NCBI GenBank assembly: GCA_902651635.1
Contig: CACRSC010000002.1
Span: forward strand, 168,430-232,429
DNA from: Mastigamoeba balamuthi
Lineage: Eukaryota > Evosea > Mastigamoebida > Mastigamoebidae
Length of the DNA stretch: 64,000 bases
Reading direction: 5' to 3'
Below, one piece after another: positions 54,113-64,000 of this stretch (the stretch's first letter is position 1; every line of letters starts with the position of its first letter). The position numbers and the translations under genes were made by a program. The notes under the pieces were generated by a model, which made no database searches, had not been told where the DNA came from, and saw only the letters and a program-made list of their open reading frames with translations.

Positions 54113-55727
54113 TCACGACCAGACGTCGGCGTCGGCCGCGAGCTGCTCGGCTGCGGCCACGGGGCGGCGCGGGAGGCCGTGCTGGAGCGGCATGACGAGC
54201 AGCGTGGCGACGAGCGCGAGGCCGACGCGGGTGGCCTGGGCCTCGAGGTGGGCGACGGCAGCCCAGCCGCGGCGGACGAGGGCGTCGAGGACGAGGCCCT
54301 GGAGGGGCAGCGCGACGACGGTGGCGAGCTGCTCCGAGAGCGCCCAGGCGCCCAGCGGGGCCCCGCCGGCGACCTCGCGGGCCACGGCGTCGCTCATGCG
54401 GTGCCAGCCGCCGGCGCCGAGGCCGTAGACGCAGGCGCCGGCGATGGCCGCGGGGTAGGTGGGGTAGAGGGCGGCCACGGCGGCGCCCAGGGCCTGCGCG
54501 AGGCCGCTCGCGTAGAGCAGCGGCTTGGCGCCCACGCGCGGCGCCAGCGCCCGGCACAGCAGCAGCCCCGCCACGCAGGCCACGCCCCAGAACACGAACA
54601 GGATGCCCAGCGCCGTCTCCTGCACGCCCACGCTGCCCCCGAACAGCTTGTACTCGCCCCTGCGGTCGGATGGGGGTCGCCAGTCAGTGCACTTTGCGTG
54701 CAGGATTCCGGAAGGTTCTGGAAGGTTCGGTGACCTCATCATGTCGGTGAGGTAGAAGAACGTGAAGCTGCGGAAGCACGCGAGGCCCATGTCGCCCGCC
54801 AGCCGCGACGCGAACAGCAGCGTGAACTCGCGGCCCGTCGCCTCGGACTGGAACGGCTCCAGCATCTCCGACCACACGCCCGCGCAGCTGAACTGTGTGG
54901 AGCGCGCTCACCGTCGCATCAGCCCCTGCCAACTCCTCTTTCCCCGATCGATCCGGATCGGGAAAAGAGAATAACTGGGAAGGGATTGGGAATTGGGGGG
55001 CGAAGCGACAGGCGGGCACCCTGGGGGGCGTGTGGGCGTGGGTGGGCTCGTCGAAGAGGAAGGTGCCGATGGCCGCGAGGGCCACGAGGACGACGATGAC
55101 GGTCATGGCGGCCGCGTTGCTGGTGCCCCCGAAGACGGCGGCCACGAACCCCGCGCCGACCAGCGCCCCGACGTGTCGTGACGTGGCGCGCATCTCCTCG
55201 ACGCGCGGCGCCTGCTCCCTCCTGACGACATCCGCGACGAGCCTCTCCCACGCCGCGCGCACGATGGCGGCGCCGGCGCTGTTGGCGGCGACGAGGGCCG
55301 CGAGCAGCGCCACGTCAGCGGAGGAGCAGAGGGCGGCGACGAGCGTCATGGTGACGGCGCAGAGGGCGCTGCCCAGGGCGACGAGCGGGCGGCGGCGGCC
55401 CCACGCGAGGCCGCGGCGGTCGCTGAGCGCGGGGACCAGGGGGAGGAGGAAGAGCGCGGCGAGGGCGGCCGTGGCGAGGATGAGGCCGGCGAACTCGCCC
55501 TTGGCGCGGCCGCGCAGCGAGGAGGCGCGGGGGACCACGAGGCAGCCCAGCGCGTGGCCCTGCGACGACAGCGCGCACTCCATCGACGTCAGCGCCCACA
55601 GCCGCCACCACCGGTGGTACGCCGGGCGCGCGGGACGCGCTGCGGCACGGGGCTCCTCCTCGTCGCCCTCCTCGCCGCCGCCCCCGCCGCCGCGCTGCTG
55701 CGCCTGCGCCGTCTGCATTGGAAACAT
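54113..55727 (-). CDS. Major facilitator superfamily transporter, 470 aa
   Basis: Twelve-TM secondary transporter. Exons: 55727-55020, 54892-54735, 54659-54113, in phase (471 codons). The N-terminal tail is acidic/Gly-rich. TM segments include LWALTSMECALSSQGHALGC, GLILATAALAALFLLPLVPA and MTVIVVLVALAAIGTFLF. Between TM2 and TM3 the loop LSDRRGLAWGRRRPLVALG matches the SLC45/sucrose-proton symporter signature D-R-x-G-R-R-R-P. The second half has GVQETALGILFVFWGVACVA and GLAQALGAAVAALYP. The RRRP loop suggests a glycoside/H+ symporter-like (GPH/SLC45) member, but the missing RWGRR context keeps substrate assignment open. It starts about 415 bp from the tRNA-Leu gene. Confidence 0.85.
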
Positions 55728-56141
55728 GGCCGCTCGCTCTTGATTTGTGCCGGAGACAATAATATCGGGGATGAATCTCCTTGTATCCCGGAGATTCGAG
55801 CTGATTTCTGCAGGGTTTTTTTTTCCTTGTGTCAGTCGGGTTCTGCGTGTGCCGAGCAGTGCTGATGATGGAGCGCTGACAGCACGCGAGGAGGGACTGC
55901 GCGATGGGGAGCTGCGGGGTGCGACCCTCACCCGAGGTGCTCGTGCGGATGCCTGTCGCAGTGCTGGCAGGCAGATATGCGTATCTTGTGCATTTCGGGT
56001 GCCTCCCCTAATTGTTCCCGGAGCAACGCGCCCGTTTCGGTCGTTGCCTGATGGCCATGCTGTGCAGAAGTGATGGCCTCGGGACAGTTTCGCGTGCCGC
56101 TCGTGTCCAGCCGCCACGGAGCACAAAAATATTTATTGTAC
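55728..56141. promoter_or_regulatory. Spacer between MFS gene and tRNA-Leu
   Basis: 414 bp. AATAATATCGGGGATG (about 55758-55773), an ATATC-type motif, lies about 30 bp upstream of the MFS start codon. No gene seen. Confidence 0.35.
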
Positions 56142-56223
56142 GTGAGAGTGGCCGAGTGGTCTAAGGCGGTAGATTTAGGCTCTACTTTCTTCGGAAGCGT
56201 GGGTTCAAATCCCATCTCTCACA
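56142..56223 (+). tRNA. tRNA-Leu(UAG)
   Basis: 82 nt. Acceptor GTGAGAG/CTCTCAC with discriminator A. D-stem GCC/GGC with the class II loop GAGTGGTCTAA. Anticodon arm GTAGA TTTAGGC TCTAC with anticodon TAG. Long variable arm TTTCTTCGGAAGC, T-loop TTCAAAT. TTTT follows 4 nt after the end. No intron. Confidence 0.96.
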
Positions 56224-56387
56224 TCATTTTTCTTTTCTTCTTTTCTTCGCCTGTTCTCACTTTTTCGCCGTTGTTTCCGTTTCCCCCGCACCGCGCCCAT
56301 CTGTGCGCCCGGATATTCTGGCCGTTGGCACCGCCCCTTAAGCCCCCACCAGAGAATCCCAGAAGCAAACAAAGAAAACGCTCTGCC

Positions 56388-56994
56388 ATGGAGACGACCA
56401 CCTCGCGTAGCACTGTGCTCGGCTGCGGGATCGCGAGGCTGGTGGTCACTGTGCTTGCTGTGCCTGCTGTGCTCTGTGGGCTCGGGTTTCGCCCAAGCAG
56501 TAATTACTGCGACGAGGACGGCGACACGAGCAGGGCCATAGCCATTATCTCCAACTTCCCCAACATGGCCTATGTGGTCATCGAGACAATCTGCTCCATC
56601 GTCTGCCTTGCCCTGACTCTTCAAGAAACGAACTTCCGATCAGTATCTGGTTCGATCCCCCAGCACCCGATTCTGCACACTGAGTTTGATTTCAGTGAAA
56701 CACTGGTCTGCAGTATGCCAGTGCACAGTCCTTGGTCTTTCCCTGGCACGTGGCACAATAGCAGTGGCTCTGCAGAAGATAACTGATTGGAATGCTGTTG
56801 GAAACGTTCAGAAGTACTGTCATACATCTTCAGAGATGCCTCAGTGGACAGAAAATACCATTAATGTGCTTGTGTGGTGCCAGGTGGCCACTGTATTTTC
56901 TTCTGTGATACTGAGCATCATTTGTTTCTTACTACTGCCAAATAATAAGTCATACACCAAACAGGATGAGCATGCTCATCTGGTTCACAACTGA
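56388..56994 (+). CDS. Small multi-span membrane protein, 186 aa
   Basis: Unrecognised. Exons 56388-56649 and 56696-56994 join in phase (187 codons; donor GTTCGA, acceptor TTTCAG). TM segments: RLVVTVLAVPAVLCGLGF, MAYVVIETICSIVCLALTL, VCQCTVLGLSLARGTIAVAL and VATVFSSVILSIICFLLL, with a Cys-containing loop (SNYCDEDGD) after TM1. Four spans with short tails are compatible with tetraspan-like or Frag1/DRAM-like proteins, without a deciding motif. Base composition falls from GC-rich in exon 1 to AT-rich in exon 2, as the gene borders an AT-rich island. An AATAAA lies at 57001-57006. Confidence 0.6.
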
Positions 56995-59640
56995 AATGTC
57001 AATAAAGGTATATTCATAAATGCTGAACAAAAAACCTCTGCTCTTTTTCTACTGCAACAATAACCAATTATTAACCTATAGAGATGTGGTAAATATTACA
57101 TTATGCTTTTCCCTTTGTTGGACATTAAAATGCCCCCTTGAATTTTTATTGTGTTTACAGAAGGGTCAGAGCTGACAACATGTATCAGTCCAGGACAGCA
57201 TGAGCATACAGTGAGATGTGATGGGGCCCATTAATGCAGATGCCACCTTCAGATCAGATGCTGAGCTATTGCAAGAGAGAGCTGGGTGTTCTTTGGTTCA
57301 TGAGAAGTGCTTTGTTCAATTTCTGTTGCAATGCTGGCTTGGTTTTCTGATGTCATTAATCAAACATTTGGTGAAATGTCAGGAAGATGTGAAGAGAATG
57401 ATGTATCTCATAATATAAAACACAGTCAGAGAGCACAGAAGACTCTGGTAACAAGAGGAAATGTCCTGAATCTTCAAGGGAATTTTATTCCTTCCACTGC
57501 CAGATAGGAATGTAAAATCTTCGAAGCTTACAGTTAAGGTAGTTCTTTATTCATTGTTACATACACAAAGAATGCAAATCAGATTATAATATTACAAGTA
57601 CACTCTTTCTCTTCAGTATGAGATGAAACAGAAACAGCAGATAAGAGTTCAAATCATATTCAACTAGCTCATCTTTCTTTTATGAACACTTCATTTATAG
57701 ATAATGCCAAATGAAGTGAATATACATAGAATATCTGCAATTTGGAGAATCTAATAATGCAAAAAAAGTCTCTGACATACAGAAACAGAGATAACAAGGC
57801 ACTATTACACATTAGGGAACAATATGGTCATTAAATTTAATAACAAATTAGATTGAACTGTTTGTGTACCCTTCTCAGAAAACCCACTGCAGGGCATGAC
57901 TAAGTCTTCAGTTGTGCTATTTCAATAACTGAAGGTGTGGCAAATGTTCTGGCAAATTCAAGAGCAAACTATTTGAAGTATATTAGTAGCAGAATGATGA
58001 AGATATGATAAGTACACAATCATTCCCTGGGCCCTTACTGGGACAAGAGATACATTGCACTGTACATGCACTGCAGAGCAGTCCAACAAAGGATGAAGCA
58101 GCAAACAGATAGTGTTATTTCATTTTTCTAACAATAAAGAAAGAACAAAAACAGAGAAGAAACAATTTCAGGAGAAATTCCCAGTCCCTCTTACAGTCTC
58201 AGTTCTTCAACAGCTCCTTCATCTTCAGACAGACCTTTCCACTTTTCACAGGCAATTACATGATGTTATTGCAAAGCTGCAGATTTCTTGTTCATGTCTG
58301 TGTTTAATAGTTCAAAAATGGATATCATTATTTCAGGAAAATTCCTCAGAGATTGAGCAATATATGATTTAATAATGAATTCATGCTATAACTAGAAAGA
58401 CCAGAGACAAAGCAATGAAAGCCTTCTGGCTATCAATTTTTGTATCAGACAGAGTAAGTATCCTCAGAATTGAGAATGAATTTCTTATTATATCATCCAG
58501 GGAAATCTTAATTTCATAAAGATAAATGACATCTCTTAGCAGGCTCTGCTGCCTTTCAGCCAGACTTATGGGAATATCAGATTGAGAGGCTTGGCCAGAA
58601 GACAATGAGAGTAAAGACATTAGTATATGTGCTGCTGTTGGAAAGTAAGATAGCATTACTGTCTTCACTGGCCAGATTAACCATTTATTTAGAAGAACAA
58701 TAAAAAGATCTAATTAATTAAGTATTCCAGTGATTCCAGAGCTATGTCTATCTGATGGAAAATTATATATCAAATCAGGTTTTCTTTCAGTTACACTTAG
58801 CTTTATCTGATATTTTCTTTCTTCAATGCCAGAAACAAGACAGATAAGCTGATCATACCCTGCCCAGACCGATCAGAAAGTGTATGATGCACTCTTTCTA
58901 TCTACTGTGTATTGGCTAAGTTTATGCTATTCATCACAGTCTTCTGAATTAATCTTTAGCAACTCATATAAACCTCAACAAAAACAGAGACTTCATTTGC
59001 AATTATCCGTTTTTATAAATTTTTTTCTTTCTTCATTTTTGTTTGTTGCTTGTTGAATTTTCTTCACTGAGATATTGTAGTTAGTAATGATTTCTTCTGT
59101 ATGTGCATTAAGATTTGCAGATAATGTGTGCAGGCAGCACAGAGGCAGAAGCTACAGGAAACCAATGATGAACATGAGAGAATAACTAACAGTTACCAAT
59201 TCTAATAGGGCTCACATGCTTCTTAATCACACATACTAAGCATTAGGATAAATTGTGAGCTTACACACCCCAGACGATACAAGAGTGCCTTCCTTGAGAT
59301 AGTGTCAGCCATTGGGCCTGTGTTAATTGAAAAACTCTACTTTGAATACTGCACTTTTGTTTTCAGAGCATATAGGCCAAATTATGAATCCATGGATCTC
59401 AGTAGGGGATTACCCATTTGTGCTTCTCAACGTAATTCGCGGAGTCAGGGTGGCTGAAAGAGTAGGAGCGGCCCTTGAGCTTTGTTGTTCTCGCTGGGGT
59501 CGACTGGGGGTTGTGCATCTTACGTGCAGCCAGCCCCCAAACGGGGCATGAACGCCGTTAGTTCGCGGAACATCAGGGGAATTCACGCGAACCTCACCGA
59601 GGAGGCGTATCTTCTCCTGCTGTGCCCGTGCTCGCGCGCA
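56995..59640. other. AT-rich island without recognised gene
   Basis: About 2.6 kb, AT-rich until about 59450. Frames up to about 95 codons on both strands carry no motif. Unlike the 35-45 kb islands, no tRNA or retroelement piece is visible. Confidence 0.5.
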
Positions 59641-61065
59641 ATGGCCCGCTGGCCCGTCGCCCGCGTGCTCCTCGCCGCCGCCGCCGTCCTCGTCGCGACC
59701 GTCGTGCTCACGGCCCCCCTGCGCTGGTCGGCCGTCAGCCTCCTGCTGCCCCCGGACCCCGCCCAAGCCCTCGACGCGCGCGACCGCCTGCTCCGCGCCC
59801 AGACCTTCCTCGCGGACCCGCGCACCGCCGCCCGCCTCGGCGCGGTGCTCAGCGCGCAGGTGCGCGCAGAGTGGGGGGTATTTTCCAGATGATTATGCAG
59901 ATGCAGGCATTTCCTGGAATTCCGGTTTCGCTGTATCGCTAAAATGATCGATTTATTGCAGAGGGCGGAGGTCTTCGTGGCCGTGTCGTCGGCGCCGCGG
60001 GACCAGCCCTACGTGCACCGGTGCGTGGCGTCGCTGCTGCGCGCGGCCGAGGCGGCCAGCCCGCAGCTCGGCGTCGCTGCCGTGGTCATCGACAACTCGC
60101 GCGCGACGCGACACGCCGGCAATTCCAGTTCCCCTGACACGTACTACGGCCCCCTCAGGTATAGAGACTCCCATTCCAGAAACTTCGAGAACCTTCCACA
60201 GGCAAAAAGGCGCTAAAAATAGCTGCCCCCCAGGCCATACATCCCCGTGCTGCCCCGCGCGGCCGTCGTGAACAGCACGCCCGCGCACTTCGCCAAGTTC
60301 GACGCCCACTACGAGCGCCTCGTGACGCGGTACCTGCAGCGGCCAGCGCTGGCGCCCGCCAAGCGCGAGGCCCTGTGGATCAACCGGCAGAAGCGCGACT
60401 ACGGCCTGGCGCTCTGGTCCTGCGCCCGCAGCCCCGCGGCCCCGCGCTACTGCCTGGTCCTCGAGGACGACGCCGTGCTCAGCCGCGACGCCCTCGTGCG
60501 CGCCGCCGCTGCCTGCCGCGAGCTCGACGCGCGCGACGGGCGCTGGGGGATGCTGCGCCTGTTCGGGGCCGCCGAGCACTGGCAGGGCTGGAGCCTGCGC
60601 TGCTCGCACGCGGCCCTGCTGGCCCTCTTCGCGGCCGCGGGCGCCGCTGCGGGGCTGGTCGCCGCGCGGGCGATGCCCCCGAGGGCCCGCGTGGCGGTGG
60701 CGCTGTGCTGCGGCGCGTGGTGCGCGCTGGCGCCGGTGCTGGCGGGCAAGCAGAGCCTGCCGCTGCTGGGCGCCCGCACGGGGGGCAGCGGCGTGTTCGC
60801 CGACGGCACGCACGAGGGCGTGTCGAGCGTGGCGATGGCGTTCAGGGCCGAGGTCGCGGCGAGGGTCGCGGGGGAGCTGCTGGGGCGCAAGCAGCGCGGG
60901 GCCGTGGACGTGGCGCTGGCGCGGCTGGTCCCCGAGACGTTCTACGAGCTGCGGCCCAACGTGGCAGACCACGCGGGCGAGGTCTCCTCGTCGCTCGCCC
61001 ACAAGCGCATGCGCGTGACCAGCGCCTCGTACGAGGCCGCGTACAAGGCCACGGAGCCCTTCTAG
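59641..61065 (+). CDS. PGAP4/TMEM246-like GalNAc transferase of GPI anchors, 415 aa
   Basis: Predicted Golgi glycosyltransferase that adds a side-chain sugar to GPI anchors. Exons 59641-59859, 59962-60158 and 60234-61065, in phase (416 codons). ATG 59641 was chosen because it is followed at once by TM1 (VARVLLAAAAVLVATVVL); an upstream in-frame ATG at 59549 would add about 30 residues. The GT-A core shows FVAVSSAPRDQPYVHRCVAS, WINRQKRDYGLALWSCA and the metal-binding CLVLEDDAVLS (E-D-D). The hallmark of PGAP4 is a pair of TM helices inserted inside the catalytic domain. Here these are AALLALFAAAGAAAGLVAA and VAVALCCGAWCALAPVLAG, separated by a short MPPRAR turn. Total length is close to PGAP4 (about 400 aa). 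Confidence 0.8.
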
Positions 61066-61228
61066 AAGGGCTCCTGCAGGGGCGTCTCTTCTTGTACTCG
61101 ACTTGTTATCACAGGACAGCAGATCCACGCGAATCACACATTCAATTGCACTTTGCCCCCGCGATTTTATTCATTGCGACCGTGTGGAAAGAGAAGCATC
61201 TCTTCGGAGGCGCACGTGTGGCGGTCCC

Positions 61229-61807
61229 ATGAGCTGCGGGGGCAAGCGCACAGCGGAAGGGCTTCCGGCGACGGACAACCCGGCGAAGAAGAAGCGAGGC
61301 GAAGACGAGGGCGTCCGCGCGGAATGCGAGGTGTTGCTGGAGCGGGCGCACCGCACCCCACAGGGCGTTGTATTGATCTGTGCCAACCCCACCGCCTTGT
61401 GTACGCGGCAGCGGCAGCAGCAGCAGCAGGGGTCGCTCATACGTGCCCGTGCAGTGGGAGCAGAGTGCGCGCCGCCTGGGACGATGCTTGCGATTGTCGC
61501 GGACCCCTCGCTGTTCTCCGCGGACGAGGGCATCAAGGGCGAGGAGGAGGAGCCCGAGCAGCCTGTAGAGGACGAGAGCACTGAGGACGGGGAGCACGAG
61601 GAGCCCGCGCAGGACGAGGACACCGAGGACGAGGGCTCCGAGGAGGAGGAGGAGGAGGAGCCCATGCAACCCGTGCAGGACCAGAGCACCGAGAACAGGG
61701 AGCAACAGGAGCCCATGCAGAACGAGGGCGCCAATGAGCCCGTGCAGAGCACTGGCAACCTCTGCGAGGACCGCGTGCACCCAGAGCGGCCAAGCGCTTC
61801 ATCCTGA
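61229..61807 (+). CDS. Acidic repeat protein, 192 aa, no intron
   Basis: Unrecognised. Starts MSCGGKRTAEGLP, with a nuclear-signal-like basic run (PAKKKRGEDEG). A possible short domain follows (RAECEVLLERAHRTPQGVVL), then a 6-Gln run, then imperfect acidic repeats of the type EEPxQPVxDxSTEDxE. Repeats vary in length and end at TGA 61805. High Glu/Asp plus a basic patch suggests a nuclear or chromatin-bound chaperone-like protein, but the frame could also be low-complexity chance. Confidence 0.45.
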   Translation: MSCGGKRTAEGLPATDNPAKKKRGEDEGVRAECEVLLERAHRTPQGVVLICANPTALCTRQRQQQQQGSLIRARAVGAECAPPGTMLAIVADPSLFSADEGIKGEEEEPEQPVEDESTEDGEHEEPAQDEDTEDEGSEEEEEEEPMQPVQDQSTENREQQEPMQNEGANEPVQSTGNLCEDRVHPERPSASS

Positions 61808-62316
61808 CGAGGGCACTGCTGCTGCTGCTGCGTGGGGTGCGCGGGGCAGCACCCAGGACGAGTGCTGTGCATCTCGTGCAGGGAGGACATCTTCCAGGGC
61901 GGGCCTGCCTGCGGAAAGCCCCCCCCTGTGTGGGGCGCGTAGTCGTACTCGCCCCGCCCGCGAGCAGCCCGTGCTGCAGCATGAGAGGCACCCACATAGG
62001 CGCTTCGTTGGCAGTGCCCTGAGATTTGGAGCAGAGGCAAATCTATTGGAATTGGATTGAGGCCTCTGTTCAAAAGTGCTCCAACTCTCTGTGGTGTGGC
62101 ACCCAGCAGGCCAGCTCTCGGACAAAAGCCAACAACATGTGGTGCCAGTGCCACCAGACATCTGTGTTGTGCTGCGGGGGGCAGTGGCGCTCTGTTGGCC
62201 ATTCAATTGATTGCCTGCGCTCTTGGCCCTGCCCAGCAGCTCCTCGCATGCCACAGCACTGCCTTCCCACGGACCCCTGCCCTACCACCAGTGATCGCGC
62301 AGGTGGTACTCGTCCC
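61808..62316. other. Interval without recognised gene
   Basis: About 510 bp. CTG repeats lie at 61818-61830. Frames on both strands lack motifs. Confidence 0.4.
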
Positions 62317-62605
62317 TGTGCTGGCTCGCCTGGGGCAGCACATCGGCCAGGGCGACACCGAGATGGGCTACGAGCTGCCCAAGGCCCGCGAGGCCCCCCG
62401 CGAGGCTGCCGGGGCCCAGCGGCAGGTGCACAGGGAACATGTTCGTGTGGCTGCGCGCCCCCGACGGCGGGCCACGGCGGCCACAGGCACATGCTGGCGG
62501 TGCGCCTGTCGCTGGGCCCTGGGCCCGGCTGGCGGGCCGCGGGCAGCTCGTGGGCCATCTCGGTGTCGCCCTGGGCCGATGTGCTGCCCCAGGCGAACCA
62601 GCACA
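62317..62605. repeat. Large imperfect inverted repeat (palindrome)
   Basis: Left arm from about 62317 (CTGTGCTGGCTCGCCTGGGG and on) matches the reverse complement of the right arm ending about 62605 over about 130 bp. Examples are GGGGCAGCACATCGGCC, GGGCGACACCGAGATGG and ACGAGCTGCCC, present on both sides. The centre is near 62461, so the spacer is almost nil. Arms differ by substitutions and small indels. Confidence 0.85.
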
Positions 62606-62931
62606 CGTCGGTGTCGTCCTGGGCGGTGTCCTCCCGCCGCTCCTCTGTGCCGCTTCGTCTCGGGTGTCTTGGTTGCGCGATTCAATTAAAGATATCGTGT
62701 TCCCAGCAGATATGCACAGAATCAAGCGAGGCAGATTGGGTCTCTTGTCAAATGACCCCACGCTCGTTTGTTGGCGGAGATTTCCTGGGCTGGCGGAGAT
62801 ATACTTTGTGTGGCCCGGGCCAACCAAGGACACGTGGCACACTTAAAGTTTGCCCCCCGCTGTAAACCCCCCCCGCCCTGACACGCGAATGGAGAGACAG
62901 CCGCCCACGCCCGCCGAGCTGATGATATGAT

Positions 62932-63129
62932 ATGCTCACCAACGAGCACATCCGGATTCGTGGCCTCGACAACAACGACAGCACGTTCTACCGCCAGTGG
63001 TTCGAGGACATTGCAAGGAAGCAGAGTGACAAGAAGGAGAAGAAGCGCGTGGCCAGCCGTGCGTATTGGCGCCGTCTCCAGGCAGTAATCGAAAGAGAGA
63101 GCCAGGAGATCGACGCCGACGTCCTCTAG
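62932..63129 (+). CDS. Short basic protein or last exon, 65 aa
   Basis: Unrecognised. MLTNEHIRIRGLDNNDSTFY, then WFEDIARKQSDKKEKKRVAS, RAYWRRLQAVIERESQEID and a TAG stop. It is a charged, probably helical chain with more natural composition than the surrounding frames. It may be complete or the last exon of a gene whose upstream exons I could not place. Confidence 0.4.
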   Translation: MLTNEHIRIRGLDNNDSTFYRQWFEDIARKQSDKKEKKRVASRAYWRRLQAVIERESQEIDADVL

Positions 63130-63456
63130 AGCCATTTCCAGGAACCGTGTGTGACGTGGTCGTTCGCGAGGGACTCGCTCCTTTCCGAATTCCCTTGCCA
63201 TCCCGGGATGGCTCAACCGATCCCGGGTTTCTCAGCCAGCCCGAGAAGATAAAAGAATCCAAAGTACACCTGGCGCCGCACCTGTGATATCTCGGCCCTC
63301 CGGCAAGGCCGCCGTCTTCTGACAGGAGATCCATTAGATTTGATTTGATTTGCTTTGTCAACGGATCGTTGTTATTGAGCCGCGCCGCGCGGGGGCCGCA
63401 GAGGCCAGAGAGACGCCGCCCGCGCGCTCACGTCGAGGCAGAGGCAGCGAGGGGCA
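63130..63456. other. Spacer downstream of eS12
   Basis: 327 bp with no gene. GTGATATCTCGGCC at about 63284-63297 is another ATATC-type motif. The 3' UTR of the ribosomal gene presumably lies at its right end. Confidence 0.45.
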
Positions 63457-63960
63457 TTACTCGTCGGCGGGGGCGGCGGCCTCCTCGGCGGGGATCTCGA
63501 GGGTGGCGCCACTGAGCTTGAAGTGCTCGTAGAGGAACTGCGCGGCAGCGTCGCCCTCCTTGACCTCGCGCACCACGACGCACGAGCACGAGACGACCTT
63601 GCGGGCGACGCCCTCCTTGTCGATCTTGCAGAGGCCGGCCCACTCGCCCAGCTGCTTGGCCTCGGGCACCTTGACGAGGTTGATGCCGCGCGCCCCGCAG
63701 AGCGCCTCGACCAGCCGCACGTAGGGCTCCTCCTCGCAGTCGGCCGCCAGCACGCACAGCGTCGCCTTCCCGCGGTCCAGCGCCTTGGCGCACTCGTGCA
63801 GCCCGCGCGCCAGCTGGTCGTACACCAGCGCCTTGCGCAGCACCTCGCGCAGCGCGCTGCGCAGGTCCAGCGCCGGCGCCGGGGCCGCGGCAGCGGGAGC
63901 GGGGGCGTCAGAGCCGGCGGCAACGGGGGCCGCGGCGACGTTGGTGACCTCGTCGGACAT
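63457..63960 (-). CDS. RPS12: 40S ribosomal protein S12 (eS12), 167 aa
   Basis: Component of the small ribosomal subunit (beak region), with an L7Ae-like fold. A single exon from ATG 63960 to TAA 63457. The Ala/Pro-rich N-terminal extension (about 30 residues) precedes the conserved core: [72 protein letters not shown] and [20 protein letters not shown]. These match eS12 closely. It is somewhat longer than the usual 130-145 aa because of the extension. It is intron-free, unlike most neighbours, as is common for highly expressed genes. Confidence 0.97.
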   Translation of the reverse strand: MSDEVTNVAAAPVAAGSDAPAPAAAAPAPALDLRSALREVLRKALVYDQLARGLHECAKALDRGKATLCVLAADCEEEPYVRLVEALCGARGINLVKVPEAKQLGEWAGLCKIDKEGVARKVVSCSCVVVREVKEGDAAAQFLYEHFKLSGATLEIPAEEAAAPADE

Positions 63961-64000
63961 GGTGGGTTGAGGGGGTGGTGGTGGGGGGCGCGGTGTGCGA

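Noticed and set aside
57218-58668. Short frames in the AT-rich island as genes
   Set aside because: Under 96 codons, on both strands, no motif, and not linked by plausible splice sites.
59953-61137. 394-codon minus-strand frame
   Set aside because: Shadow of the PGAP4-like gene.
62026-62865. 279-codon plus-strand frame over the palindrome
   Set aside because: Reads through both arms of an inverted repeat; such a frame cannot be a normal conserved protein and has no domain.

Overview
The window reads as nuclear DNA of a unicellular eukaryote with a GC-rich, gene-dense genome. Genes sit on both strands. Most are cut by short introns (about 45-510 bp) that begin GTGCG, GTACG or similar and end GCAG, so proteins must be read by joining exons. 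Class III cyclases with a periplasmic-type sensor, a methionine gamma-lyase-like enzyme, an ankyrin/SH3 protein and tRNA-associated retroelements together suggest an amoebozoan. That placement is an inference; no marker in the window settles it.

Layout. 1-2217: C-terminal two-thirds of an ABCG half-transporter (+). 2218-4705: no gene seen. 4706-about 6101: Pro/Gln/Ala-rich protein (-), inside a 1.17-kb near-perfect duplication joined by a single N (probable assembly artefact). 8721-9612: small three-exon protein (-). It shares a divergent promoter region with 10055-17118, a 12-exon ankyrin-repeat/SH3 protein (+) whose second intron/third exon carries a probably false 488-N gap. 17591-27772: three tandem ten-exon adenylate-cyclase-type genes (+), followed by a fused remnant of a fourth (about 27980-28538). 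28758-35042: a phospho-rich protein (-), a RING E3 ligase (-), VPS28 of ESCRT-I (+), a coiled-coil protein (-) and a small unknown (+).

35052-45640 is different: AT-rich islands carry four identical tRNA-Pro(AGG) genes in alternating orientation. Inside are a 5'-truncated LINE with a 16-bp target-site duplication, several AT-rich orphan reading frames, a degraded Ty3/gypsy-like fossil and one GC-rich host gene (41400-43056, FYVE-like zinc finger). 45635-47355: two diverged tandem paralogues of a small unknown family. 47922-51464: APC-family amino-acid permease (-). 51912-53716: methionine/cystathionine gamma-lyase family enzyme (-). 54113-55727: MFS transporter (-). 56142-56223: tRNA-Leu(UAG). 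56388-56994: small membrane protein, followed by about 2.6 kb of AT-rich DNA. 59641-61065: PGAP4-like glycosyltransferase (+). 61229-61807: acidic repeat protein. About 62317-62605: a large imperfect palindrome. 63457-63960: ribosomal protein eS12 (-).

Working together: most genes are independent housekeeping, transport or signalling genes. The clearest functional block is the cyclase array, where near-identical catalytic exons are attached to more diverged sensor halves. Two transporters flank a sulfur-amino-acid lyase. Exon joins given here were derived by hand from reading-frame continuity; those described as in phase sum to whole codons.
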